From NCBI GenBank assembly GCA_019118985.1, contig DWXX01000195.1:1-19570 (forward strand): DNA of 19,570 nucleotides, given 5' to 3'. The notes below the pieces were generated by a model. That model was not told the origin of the DNA. It worked only from the letters and a program-made list of their open reading frames with translations, and did not search any database. Below, piece by piece: positions 7,591 to 15,166 of this stretch. Source of the stretch: Candidatus Faecalibacterium faecipullorum. Lineage in GTDB: Bacteria > Bacillota > Clostridia > Oscillospirales > Ruminococcaceae. The translations under genes were made by a program, and so were the position numbers. The first letter of the stretch is position 1; every line of letters starts with the position of its first letter.

Positions 7591-8579
7591 CACAGATTCT
7601 CCTCAAAGAAGGCCCTGGCGTTGCGCCAGAAGATGCCCTCGATCTCGTCGTCGGTGAAGCCTTCCTGCCCAAGCGCCCGCTCCAGCAGGGGCAGTTTGGA
7701 GCAGTCGGTCATCTCCAGCTGCCCGCCGATGCCGTCAAAGTCGCTGCCCAGGGCGATCATCCCGGCCCCGCCCACCTGCTTGAAGTGGGCCGCGTGCCGC
7801 GCGATAAGCCCCGCCGTGCTGCGGCAGGCCGCCGGGTCAGACTGGTCGTCCAGGAAGGCGGGGCAGTAGTTCAGCCCCGCGATGCACCCCCGCTCGGCCA
7901 TGGCGCGGATCATCTCGTCGGTCAGGTTGCGGCAGTGGGGGGCCAGCGCCCGGCAGTTGGAGTGGCTGGCCGCAAAGGGCCGGGTGCTGTGCCCGACCAC
8001 GTCCCAGAAACCTTTGTCGGACAGGTGGCTGACGTCCACGATCATGTGCAGCCGCTCCATCTCGGCCAGGAAGGCAAAGCCCCGCTCGGTCAGCCCGTGC
8101 TCTGTGTCGGGCGGGCAGGGCCAGAGGGCGGGCCCCTCCTCCTTGACGTTGGAGGCCGCCAGGCAGTTGTCGTAGTTCCAGGTCAGGGTCATCATCCGCA
8201 CCCCCAGCCGGTAGAGCAGCCGCAGCACCCCCAGGCTGCCCTTGCAGCAGCCCCCCTCCTCCACCGTCAGCATGGCGCTGACGCGGCCGGCGGCGGCGTT
8301 GCGGGCGATGTCCCCCGCGGCGTAGACCGGCGCGATGCGGTCGGGGCAGGCTTCCATCACCCGCCCGAACAGCTCGATCTGCTCGAGGGCGGCGGCCAGC
8401 GGGTCCTCCCCGCCGCCCAGGTCGACGAAGGCCGCAAAGCACTGCAGCATGTACCCCCCGGCCTCCAGCTTTTCCAGGTCGATGTGCAGGTCATTGTGCA
8501 CAAACGAGAGGGGCCGGCCCTCCCCCTCGGCCCGGCGCAGGGCGCTGAGGGTGTCGCAGTGCAGGTCAAAGGCTTTCAT
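7590..8579 (-). CDS. Membrane-dipeptidase-family (M19) metallopeptidase
   Basis: A 329-residue zinc dipeptidase of family M19 (renal dipeptidase type), which cleaves dipeptides, often with a D-residue at the C-terminal side. Metal ligands appear as expected: His7 and Asp9 in DLHCD, a Glu in VEEGG (107-108), His185 in VSHLS, His206 in ASHSN and Asp280 in GSDFDG. Length is typical of the bacterial members. There is no signal peptide, so the enzyme should be cytoplasmic despite the family name. The start ATG 8579 lies 31 bases after the NlpC/P60 gene, with GGAGAG upstream. Position between an NlpC/P60 endopeptidase and a serine hydrolase suggests sequential degradation of peptidoglycan stem peptides. 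The exact dipeptide is not known. Confidence 0.94.
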   Translation of the reverse strand: MKAFDLHCDTLSALRRAEGEGRPLSFVHNDLHIDLEKLEAGGYMLQCFAAFVDLGGGEDPLAAALEQIELFGRVMEACPDRIAPVYAAGDIARNAAAGRVSAMLTVEEGGCCKGSLGVLRLLYRLGVRMMTLTWNYDNCLAASNVKEEGPALWPCPPDTEHGLTERGFAFLAEMERLHMIVDVSHLSDKGFWDVVGHSTRPFAASHSNCRALAPHCRNLTDEMIRAMAERGCIAGLNYCPAFLDDQSDPAACRSTAGLIARHAAHFKQVGGAGMIALGSDFDGIGGQLEMTDCSKLPLLERALGQEGFTDDEIEGIFWRNARAFFEENL

Positions 8580-8610
8580 ACCGTCTCTCCTTTTCTGCCA
8601 GTATACCAGC

Positions 8611-9573
8611 TTAGAATATGCTGCCGGCGCAGGTCATCTTCTCGTCCAGGTCGGCGCGGTAGAGCCCGCTGGCCGCGTCCAGGCTGTTCAGCACCACCCC
8701 GCCGCTGGCCGCCGCCCCGGTGGAGTGGATGTACATCCCCTGCCCCAGGTAGAGCGCGATGTGCCCCGGGAAGTAGAGGGCGTCCCCCGGCTGCGCCGCC
8801 CCCCGCGGGATGGGCCGCATCGGCCACCCCTCTTTGATCTGGGCGTTGCGGTAGATCAGCACCCCGCACTGCATGTACGCATCGCTGACAAGGCCGGAGC
8901 AGTCCACCCCGTCCCACGCCTTGCCGCCCCAGCGGTACTGCACCCCCAGGTACTTGCGGGCCGTCTCGCAGACGGCGCGGCGGAAGGCTTCTTCCCTGCC
9001 GCCGTGCCAGCGGTCGAGGGCCCGGGCCGCGAGGCCCCCCGGCGCGGCGCCGAGGGCGAAAGCCAGCGCCTCGTCAAAGGGCAGGCCCTCCCGCATGGCA
9101 AAGACGGCGTCCTCCTCCCAGCGCAGCGGCTCGAGGGAGGTATCCCACACCCAGGCCGCCCGGCCGTCCGCCAGCAGCACCCGGGTCCAGCCGTCGGGCT
9201 TCCCCTCCCCTTCCGGCAGGGGGGCAAGGCGCAGCCGGGCCCCGCGGCCCACCGTCAGCAGCACCGCCCCCGCCACCTGCGGCGCGGCCAGCAGGTCGGC
9301 GGCCCGGGCGGCCATCACCGCCGGCGCGGCGAGGTAGGCCCGCAGCGCCCCCTCCGGGACGATGCGCAGGTCAGCCCGCGCCGCATAGCCGGGGTAGCCG
9401 TAAAAGGTGCGCACCCGCACCATCGCCCCGGCCTCCTCCAGCACCTGGCAGGTCTGGCCGTACAGCCCCTCGTCCCCAATGGTGGACAGCAGCCCCCCGT
9501 CCGCCCCGGTTTGGGTGGGCGCGGGCTGGTCGTAGATGGTGGCCGCCGGGCGGATGAATATACCGTACTGCAT
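8611..9573 (-). CDS. NlpC/P60 endopeptidase with SH3-like N-terminal domains (YkfC-like)
   Basis: A 320-residue cysteine peptidase expected to cut gamma-D-Glu-diamino-acid bonds in peptidoglycan stem peptides. The C-terminal NlpC/P60 domain starts near 200; Cys225 (DGVDCSGLVSDAY), His271 (FPGHIALYLG) and His283 (YIHSTG) form the catalytic set. The first 150 residues carry two weak bacterial SH3-like repeats (for example GLYGQTCQVLEEAGAMVRV and GWTRVLLADGRAAWV). This layout matches Bacillus YkfC, a cytoplasmic recycling enzyme, and like it this protein has no signal peptide. ATG 9573 has GAGGAGGG six bases upstream. It is first in the five-gene unit, behind a strong promoter. An extracellular lysin is the alternative, but the missing export signal argues against it. 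Confidence 0.9.
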   Translation of the reverse strand: MQYGIFIRPAATIYDQPAPTQTGADGGLLSTIGDEGLYGQTCQVLEEAGAMVRVRTFYGYPGYAARADLRIVPEGALRAYLAAPAVMAARAADLLAAPQVAGAVLLTVGRGARLRLAPLPEGEGKPDGWTRVLLADGRAAWVWDTSLEPLRWEEDAVFAMREGLPFDEALAFALGAAPGGLAARALDRWHGGREEAFRRAVCETARKYLGVQYRWGGKAWDGVDCSGLVSDAYMQCGVLIYRNAQIKEGWPMRPIPRGAAQPGDALYFPGHIALYLGQGMYIHSTGAAASGGVVLNSLDAASGLYRADLDEKMTCAGSIF

Positions 9574-9610
9574 GATGGGCCCTCCTCACAGACGCGTCGT
9601 TCAGCCTTAC

Positions 9611-9639
9611 ATTATAAACCCCCGGGCCTGAAAATGCAA
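9611..9639 (-). promoter_or_regulatory. Sigma-A promoter of the peptidase-permease-tadA unit
   Basis: On the minus strand TTGCAT (9634-9639), a 17-base spacer and a perfect TATAAT (9611-9616). The -10 lies 38 bases before the NlpC/P60 start. The -35 directly abuts the T-tract of the ABC transporter terminator. Confidence 0.88.
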
Positions 9640-9640
9640 C

Positions 9641-9672
9641 CAAAAAATCCCCCGTCCGCGCGGGACGGGGGA
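9641..9672 (-). terminator. Terminator of the marR-ABC transporter unit
   Basis: A perfect 9-base stem (9649-9657 with 9663-9671) closes a five-base loop. On the minus strand it is followed by ATTTTTT. It lies about 40 bases after the stop codon of the second ABC gene. Confidence 0.92.
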
Positions 9673-9713
9673 TGCGTTGGGTCAAACAGGGGTGCGCGGG
9701 GGCGCAAACGGGC

Positions 9714-11627
9714 TCAGTCCAGCTCCAGCGCGCCGGTGTACAGCTGGTAGTAGGTGCCGTGCTGGGCGATCAGCTGGTCGTGGGTGCCCCGCTCGATGAT
9801 GCGGCCGTGGTCCAGCACCATGATGGCGTCGGCGTTCTGCACGGTGGACAGGCGGTGCGCGATGACGAAGGTGGTCCGCCCGGTCATCAGCGCGTCCATA
9901 CCCCGCTGCACGATGGCCTCGGTGTGGGTGTCGATGGAGCTGGTCGCCTCATCCATGATCATGACCGGCGGGTCGGCCACGGCCGCCCGGGCGATGGCCA
10001 GCAGCTGCCGCTGTCCCTGCGACAGGTTCGCGCCGTTGCCGGTCAGCATGGTGTTGTAGCCGTCGGGCAGCCGCCGGATGAAGTCGTCCGCGCCGGCCAG
10101 GCGGGCGGCGGCGATGCACTCGTCGTCGTGGGCGTCCAGGTTGCCGTAGCGGATGTTCTCCATCACCGTGCCGGTGAAGAGGTTGGTGTCCTGCAGCACG
10201 ATGCCGAGAGAGTGGCGCAGGTCGGCCTTCCTGATCTTGCGGATGTTGATGCCGTCGTAGCGGATCTTGCCGTCCTGGATGTCGTAGAAACGGTTGATCA
10301 GGTTGGTGATGGTGGTCTTGCCGGCGCCGGTGGAGCCAACGAAGGCCACCTTCTGGCCCGGCTTTGCATACAGGGAAATGTCGTGCAGGACGGTCTTTTC
10401 GGGCACATAGCCGAAATCCACGTCATAGAACCGCACATCGCCCCGCAGGCGGGTGTAGGTGATGGTGCCGTCGTGGTGGGGGTGCTTCCAGGCCCAGACG
10501 TTGGTGCGCTCGGGGTATTCTTCCAGGCTGCCGTCGGCCTTTTCACGCGCGTTGACAGGGGTGACGTAGCCGTCGTCGGTTTCGGGTTCCTCGTCCAGCA
10601 GCGCAAAGATGCGGTGGGCGCCGGCCAGGCCCATGACAACCATGTTGACCTGGTTGGAAACCTGGCCGATCGCGCCGGCAAACTGCTTGGTCATGTTGAG
10701 GAAGGGCACCACAATGCTGATGCTGAGCGCCATGCCGGAAAGGCTGAGGTTGGGCGCGCCGCTGAGCAGCAGCGCGCCGCCGACCAGCGCGACAATGACA
10801 TAGGTCACGTTGCCGAGATTGGCGAGCAGCGGCATCAGGATGTTGGCATACCGGTTGGCGTTGCGGCTGTTTTCAAACAGTTCATCGTTGACTTTGTCAA
10901 AATCCGCCTTGGCGCCGTCCTCATGGCAGAACACCTTGATGACCTTCTGGCCGTTCATCATCTCTTCCATGAAGCCTTCGGTTTTGGCGATGGTGATCTG
11001 CTGCTGCAGGAAGTAGCGGGAAGAATGGCCGCTGACATACCGCGCCGTGAAGAACATGACAACCACGCCGCAGAGCACGACCATGGCGAGCCAGATGCTG
11101 TAATACACCATGATGCAGAAGACGCTGACAAGGGTCACGGCCGAGATGGTCAGCTGCGGAAGGCTCTGGCTGATGAGCTGGCGCAGCGTATCGATATCAT
11201 TGGTATAAAAGCTCATGATATCGCCGTGGCTGTGGGTGTCAAAATAGCGGATGGGCAGGTCCTGCATGTGGTCAAACATCTTTTCACGCAGTTTGGCCAG
11301 GGTGCCCTGGGTGATGACGGCCATGAGCTGGTTGAAGGCCGCGCCGGCCGCCAGGCTGATGACGTACAGCACCACAAGGATGGCGACCAGCCGCATGATC
11401 GGGCCTGCGGCTGCGGCCCAATCGCCGGCGGCGTAGGTATCTTCCACAATGGCCATTGCGTTCTGCATAAAGACCGACGGCATCGAGCTGACGATGGCGT
11501 TGATCAGGATGCAGGCGATGGTGATGGGAAGCAGCACCGGGTAAAACGAAAAGACGGTGCGGATCAGCCGGGGCATTACGCCCTTGGGGGCGCGCTTGCC
11601 GCGTTCGGTCGAAGCGTTATTGGGCAT
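9714..11627 (-). CDS. ABC exporter half-transporter, canonical-site subunit (BmrD/TM288-like)
   Basis: A 637-residue fusion of a six-helix membrane domain (about 20-335) and an ATPase domain (about 395-637). It is expected to pair with the preceding gene product as a heterodimeric type IV exporter for drugs, lipids or peptides. Walker A is GSTGAGKT (431-438), Walker B ends MDEATSS with catalytic Glu560, and the switch His591 is present (IAHRLST). Its signature is LSQGQ (535-539) instead of LSGGQ. A segment of about 45 residues (347-393) is inserted between the two domains, as in several Firmicute exporters of this type. ATG 11627 follows AGGAGGTG and overlaps the preceding gene by 11 bases; the longer open frame starting at 11678 lies fully inside the neighbour and is rejected. 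Control is probably by the MarR regulator upstream. Confidence 0.94.
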   Translation of the reverse strand: MPNNASTERGKRAPKGVMPRLIRTVFSFYPVLLPITIACILINAIVSSMPSVFMQNAMAIVEDTYAAGDWAAAAGPIMRLVAILVVLYVISLAAGAAFNQLMAVITQGTLAKLREKMFDHMQDLPIRYFDTHSHGDIMSFYTNDIDTLRQLISQSLPQLTISAVTLVSVFCIMVYYSIWLAMVVLCGVVVMFFTARYVSGHSSRYFLQQQITIAKTEGFMEEMMNGQKVIKVFCHEDGAKADFDKVNDELFENSRNANRYANILMPLLANLGNVTYVIVALVGGALLLSGAPNLSLSGMALSISIVVPFLNMTKQFAGAIGQVSNQVNMVVMGLAGAHRIFALLDEEPETDDGYVTPVNAREKADGSLEEYPERTNVWAWKHPHHDGTITYTRLRGDVRFYDVDFGYVPEKTVLHDISLYAKPGQKVAFVGSTGAGKTTITNLINRFYDIQDGKIRYDGINIRKIRKADLRHSLGIVLQDTNLFTGTVMENIRYGNLDAHDDECIAAARLAGADDFIRRLPDGYNTMLTGNGANLSQGQRQLLAIARAAVADPPVMIMDEATSSIDTHTEAIVQRGMDALMTGRTTFVIAHRLSTVQNADAIMVLDHGRIIERGTHDQLIAQHGTYYQLYTGALELD

Positions 11628-13392
11628 CCTTGTCACCTCCTGCCACAGTTTCGTTTTTGGCGCGGTTCTGGCTTTCATAGGTCTCGCGGTAGACCTGGCA
11701 GGTCCGCATGAGCTCCTGATGGCTGCCGATCGCGGTGATGCGGCCGCCCTCCATCATGATGATGCGGTCGGCGTCCTCCACGCTGGCGACGCGCTGGGCA
11801 ATGATGATCTTGGTGGTTTCGGGGATAAATTCCCGGAAGCCTTTGCGGATCAGCGCGTCGGTGCGGGTATCGACAGCGGAGGTCGAATCGTCCAGGATCA
11901 GGACCTTCGGCTTTTTGAGCAGCGCGCGCGCAATGCAAAGGCGCTGTTTCTGGCCGCCCGAAACGTTCGAGCCGCCCTGCTCGATCCAGGTGTCGTACTT
12001 ATCGGGGAAGAGCTGGATGAACTCATCGGCCTGGGCGAGCTTGCAGGCTTCGATCATCTCTTCGTCGGTGGCGTTCGGGTTGCCCCAGCGCAGGTTGTCC
12101 TTGATGGTGCCGGAGAACAGGACGTTCTTCTGCAGCACCACGGCCACCTGGTTGCGCAGCGCTTCAAGGTCATACCGGCGCACATCGACGCCGCCCACCT
12201 TGACGCTGCCTTCGGTTGCATCGTACAGCCGCGGGATCAGCTGCACGAGCGACGACTTGGAGGAGCCTGTGCCGCCCAGGATGCCGATGACCTCGCCCGA
12301 TTTGATGTGCAGGTCAATATCCGAAAGGGCGTTGCGCTCCGCCTTTTTGGAATATTTGAAGCTGACGTGGTCAAAATCGATCGAGCCGTCCTTCACTTCG
12401 GTCACGGCGTTTTGGGGGCTCTGCAGCGTGCTCTCTTCGCCGAGGACTTCGACAATACGCTCGGCCGATTCCTGCGACATCGTGATCATCGCAAAGACCA
12501 TCGAGAGCATCATCAGGCTCATGAGGATCTGGAAGCTGTAGGTCAGCATCGAGGACATCTGGCCGACGTTGAGGTCCAGCCCGCGGGAGGTGATGACGGC
12601 GTAGGAGCCGTAAGACATGACAAAGACCATGCCGGTATAGACGCAGAACTGCATCATCGGGCCGTTGAGGGCCATGATGCGCTCGGCTCTGGTGAAGTCC
12701 TTCTGGACGTTTTCGGCCGCGGCGCCGAACTTTTTCTTCTCATATTCTTCCCGCACATAGCTTTTGACAACCCGCATGGCCTGCACGTTTTCCTGCACGG
12801 AATCGTTGAGGGCGTCATACTTGCGGAAGACGCGGCGGAACAGCGGGGTGGCGGCCCGGATGACCAAAAACAGCCCGATGAGCAGAAGCGGGATGGTGAA
12901 CAGGAAGATCATGGCCAGCCGGCCGCCCATGACAAAGCCCATGACGAAGGAGAAAACCAGCATCAGCGGGCAGCGGATGGCCACCCGGATGATCATCATG
13001 TAGGCCATCTGGACGTTGGTGATGTCGGTGGTCAGGCGGGTGACAAGGCTTGAGACCGAGAACTTGTCAATGTTTTCAAACGAATAATCCTGGATATGGT
13101 AGAACATATCCTTGCGCAGGTTGCGCGCAAACCCGGCCGAAGCGGTCGCGCAGGTGGCGCCGGCCGCGCCGCCGAACACCAGCGAGATCACCGCCATGAC
13201 AAGCAGCGCCGCGCCGTAGCGCACAATGACATCCATTGAGCAGCCGGCCTGCATCTGGTTGACCAGGTTGGCGATCACAAACGGGATCGCACATTCCATA
13301 ATGACTTCCACCGTGACAAGCAGCGGGGTCTGGATGGAAGGTTTCTTGTACTCGCGGATGCTGCGGGCCAAGGTTCCGATAATGTGTGACAT
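11617..13392 (-). CDS. ABC exporter half-transporter, degenerate-site subunit (BmrC/TM287-like)
   Basis: A 591-residue fusion of a six-helix membrane domain (about 15-310) and an ATPase domain (about 335-570). Walker A is GGTGSSKS (373-380) and the signature VSGGQ (477-481) is intact. The Walker B sequence is LILDDSTSAVD, so the catalytic Glu is Asp502, and the switch His is Gln533 (IAQRVAS). Together with the LSQGQ signature of its partner this makes one degenerate and one canonical ATP site, as in TM287/288, BmrCD and LmrCD. The start ATG 13392 is preceded by AAAGGAGG at a rather long 12 bases. It is the middle gene of marR-ABC-ABC. The substrate is not predictable; multidrug efflux is the usual role with a MarR partner. 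Confidence 0.94.
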   Translation of the reverse strand: MSHIIGTLARSIREYKKPSIQTPLLVTVEVIMECAIPFVIANLVNQMQAGCSMDVIVRYGAALLVMAVISLVFGGAAGATCATASAGFARNLRKDMFYHIQDYSFENIDKFSVSSLVTRLTTDITNVQMAYMMIIRVAIRCPLMLVFSFVMGFVMGGRLAMIFLFTIPLLLIGLFLVIRAATPLFRRVFRKYDALNDSVQENVQAMRVVKSYVREEYEKKKFGAAAENVQKDFTRAERIMALNGPMMQFCVYTGMVFVMSYGSYAVITSRGLDLNVGQMSSMLTYSFQILMSLMMLSMVFAMITMSQESAERIVEVLGEESTLQSPQNAVTEVKDGSIDFDHVSFKYSKKAERNALSDIDLHIKSGEVIGILGGTGSSKSSLVQLIPRLYDATEGSVKVGGVDVRRYDLEALRNQVAVVLQKNVLFSGTIKDNLRWGNPNATDEEMIEACKLAQADEFIQLFPDKYDTWIEQGGSNVSGGQKQRLCIARALLKKPKVLILDDSTSAVDTRTDALIRKGFREFIPETTKIIIAQRVASVEDADRIIMMEGGRITAIGSHQELMRTCQVYRETYESQNRAKNETVAGGDKDAQ

Positions 13393-13427
13393 TCCTGTTT
13401 CATTCCTCCTTTGGTTCTTTTCAGTTC

Positions 13428-13466
13428 AAAACAAAACCGACCGGCAGGCGGCGAACCGTTTGCCGG
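13428..13466 (-). terminator. Attenuator-like hairpin between marR and the ABC genes
   Basis: On the minus strand CCGGCA (paired positions 13441-13446 and 13461-13466) plus an inner CGG-TTCG-CCG stem form a hairpin, followed by TCGGTTTTGTTTTG. It lies inside the marR-ABC transcript, so it should lower but not abolish expression of the transporter. The T-tract is interrupted, so termination may be partial. Confidence 0.6.
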
Positions 13467-13476
13467 CGGACTGTTC

Positions 13477-13947
13477 CTACCCGAACTTGTTTTCCGCTTC
13501 GCCCGGGGGGGCGGCGCAGTCTTCCGCTTCCAGGTTGCGGGCCATGGCGGCCGCCGTTTCGATGAAAAGGCGGACCTGGCCTTCGCTCAGGCCCTGGGTC
13601 AGCAGGGCTTCGGTCTGGCGCAGGCAGGCGCGGACCTGCTCATTGAGTTCGACCGCGCGGGCGGTGGGCACCAGGCTTTTGAGCCGGGCGTCCTGCTCGA
13701 CGCTCTCCCGCAGGAGAATGCCTTTGCGTTCCAGCTGCTGCAGGATGCCGGTGGCCGTGGACCGGCTGAGCTGGAAGGCGCTTTCAATGTCGCGCTGGTA
13801 CACCGGCTGCCGGGGGCTGTGCTCTAAAATATAAAAGATGACCCGGCTTTGGATGGCCGTGATGCCCAGCCCCTGCAGCGTGGCGTTGAGCCGCCGCCGC
13901 ACCATGCGGGACAAAAGGTTGATCCATGCGCCGCAATCCCGTTCCAA
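13477..13947 (-). CDS. MarR-family transcriptional regulator
   Basis: A 156-residue winged helix regulator that probably represses its own operon, including the exporter, until a ligand binds. Helices at both ends for dimerisation flank the wHTH: AIQSRVIFYILEH (31-43), recognition helix SRSTATGILQQLERKG (61-76) and the wing with Asp86 and Arg88 (DARLKSLVPT), the typical MarR signature. TTG 13947 is taken as start because GGGAGGTGG stands seven bases upstream, and the ATG of the longer frame (14076) lies upstream of the promoter. It ends in TAG, the only gene in the window to do so. The first ABC gene follows after 84 bases containing an attenuator-like hairpin. Confidence 0.9.
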   Translation of the reverse strand: MERDCGAWINLLSRMVRRRLNATLQGLGITAIQSRVIFYILEHSPRQPVYQRDIESAFQLSRSTATGILQQLERKGILLRESVEQDARLKSLVPTARAVELNEQVRACLRQTEALLTQGLSEGQVRLFIETAAAMARNLEAEDCAAPPGEAENKFG

Positions 13948-13985
13948 GCTTTCCCACCTCCCGGCCAGGGCGCACCGCGCCTTTT

Positions 13986-14003
13986 TTGTTCGTAACCGAA
14001 CAA
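13986..14003. promoter_or_regulatory. Probable MarR operator palindrome
   Basis: TTGTTCGTAACCGAACAA is a perfect 7-base inverted repeat with a 4-base centre. It lies one base past the -10 box of the marR promoter, covering the transcription start. Size and place fit a MarR dimer site and autorepression. Confidence 0.8.
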
Positions 14004-14004
14004 T

Positions 14005-14033
14005 ATTGTACGGAATTCGGCCGTTTTTGTCAA
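14005..14033 (-). promoter_or_regulatory. Sigma-A promoter of the marR-ABC transporter unit
   Basis: On the minus strand consensus TTGACA (14028-14033), a 17-base spacer and TACAAT (14005-14010). The operator palindrome follows directly. Confidence 0.92.
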
Positions 14034-14071
14034 GGGGCGGTTCCCCCGTTTTCACATAGTTCACACATCTG

Positions 14072-14118
14072 CACAAAAGCGCGCCGCCCGCACCCTTTGA
14101 GAAGGTGCGGGCGGCGCG
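14072..14118 (-). terminator. Strong terminator after the response regulator gene
   Basis: A 15-base perfect GC-rich stem (14080-14094 with 14104-14118) closes a nine-base loop, followed on the minus strand by TTTTGTGC. It lies 15 bases after the response regulator stop and separates it from the marR promoter. Confidence 0.9.
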
Positions 14119-14133
14119 TTACGGGCGGCGCGC

Positions 14134-14796
14134 TTATGCTTCGCCCCGTGTGTTGAGTCGATACCCGATCTTGTACACGGTCTGGATCTCCTTTTCCAGG
14201 CCGAGCTTGCGCCGCAGCCGCTGGATGTGGACATCGACGGTGCGGGTTTCGCCCTGGTAGTCATAGCCCCAGGCAATCTCAAGCAGCTTTTCACGGCTGA
14301 GGGCCAGGTTGCGGTTGATGACCAGCGCTTCCAGCAGGGCAAATTCCTGCGGGGTCAGGGTGACTTCCTCCCCGCCGCGCAGCACCCGCCGGGCGCACAG
14401 GTCCACCTGCAGGTCATGGAATTCAAACCAGGTGGTGTTGCGCCGGGTGCGGCGCAGCACGTTTTCCACCCGGGCGAGCAGCTCCAGGATTTCAAACGGT
14501 TTGACGATGTAGTCGTCGGCGCCAAGGCCCAGCCCGCGCAGCTTGTCGGCCAGGTTGGCCTTGGCCGTCACATAAATCACCGGCAGTTCGGCCGGCAGCC
14601 GCCCTTTCAGGGCAAAGCCGTCTATGCCGGGCAGCATCACGTCAAGCAGCAGCAGGTCATACTCGGTCTGCTGCACGCCGGCCAGCGCCGCTTCGCCGTC
14701 CATCACCTGGTCGCAGGTGTGGCCAACCAGGCGCAGGTTGGCCGCCATCAGGTTGTTGATGGAGCGCTCGTCTTCGGCAATCAGAATATGTGCCAT
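14134..14796 (-). CDS. OmpR/PhoB-family response regulator
   Basis: A 220-residue two-domain regulator: receiver domain 1-115 and winged-helix DNA-binding domain 123-217. The receiver has the acidic pair Glu8-Asp9, the phosphorylation site Asp52 (LLLLDVMLP), Thr77 and Lys99 (DYIVKPF). The C-terminal domain shows LTPQEFALLEAL (147-158) and the recognition region TRTVDVHIQRLRRKLG (184-199), then TVYKIGYRL. ATG 14796 has AGAGGA five bases upstream. No histidine kinase gene follows; the strong terminator comes after 15 bases, so it is an orphan in this window and its kinase must be elsewhere or absent. The regulon is not predictable, although the divergent glycosidase gene is a neighbour. Confidence 0.94.
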   Translation of the reverse strand: MAHILIAEDERSINNLMAANLRLVGHTCDQVMDGEAALAGVQQTEYDLLLLDVMLPGIDGFALKGRLPAELPVIYVTAKANLADKLRGLGLGADDYIVKPFEILELLARVENVLRRTRRNTTWFEFHDLQVDLCARRVLRGGEEVTLTPQEFALLEALVINRNLALSREKLLEIAWGYDYQGETRTVDVHIQRLRRKLGLEKEIQTVYKIGYRLNTRGEA

Positions 14797-15166
14797 ATGG
14801 TTCCTCTTTTCCGGTTTTGTTCAAGATCAGCTTCCTCTTTCTCACTGTTCCCCCTATTAAGTATAACGAGGCATGTATCGAAGATGTTACAAAACCGAGA
14901 CGATTTTTTTACCATTCTTGCCAAACTGAGCAAAATCGGTTCGTTTTCCCCAAAAAGGCGCGGCGGAAGCGGGCGCGGCAGCGCAAGATCGGTTCGCCCG
15001 AAATACCCGGCGCAAGGGGCGGCGGCGCCGGGCGCGCGCTGCGCAAAATAGTCCACAATTTCGGCAAAATCCTCCCTTTTCCTGCCGCCGAGCACAGGAT
15101 ATAATAGAATTAGATACGTATGTTTGCTTTTTTCTGGCAAAATTTCACAAAAAAAGGAGAATCCGT
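14797..15166. other. 370-base divergent intergenic region
   Basis: No gene seen. Next to the response regulator there is a TATACT (14860-14865, minus strand) that could be its -10, but no good -35 stands before it. ATCGGTTCG occurs twice in the same orientation at 14935-14943 and 14988-14996, 53 bases apart, near five helical turns. An 8-base stem CCCGGCGC (15006-15013 with 15025-15032) has no T-tract. The glycosidase promoter (15100-15105) lies at the right end. Confidence 0.5.
15077..15105 (+). promoter_or_regulatory. Probable promoter of the GH2 gene
   Basis: TATAAT stands at 15100-15105, 61 bases before the start codon. The hexamer 17 bases upstream is TTTTCC (15077-15082), a poor -35, which would fit activator dependence. 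Confidence 0.55.

Noticed and set aside
11628..11678. Longer start for the second ABC gene
   Set aside because: It lies inside the preceding gene without a binding site, whereas ATG 11627 has AGGAGGTG at the right distance.
14033..14076. Longer marR start at ATG 14076
   Set aside because: It lies upstream of the consensus promoter, so it could not be on that transcript; the TTG at 13947 has a strong ribosome binding site.
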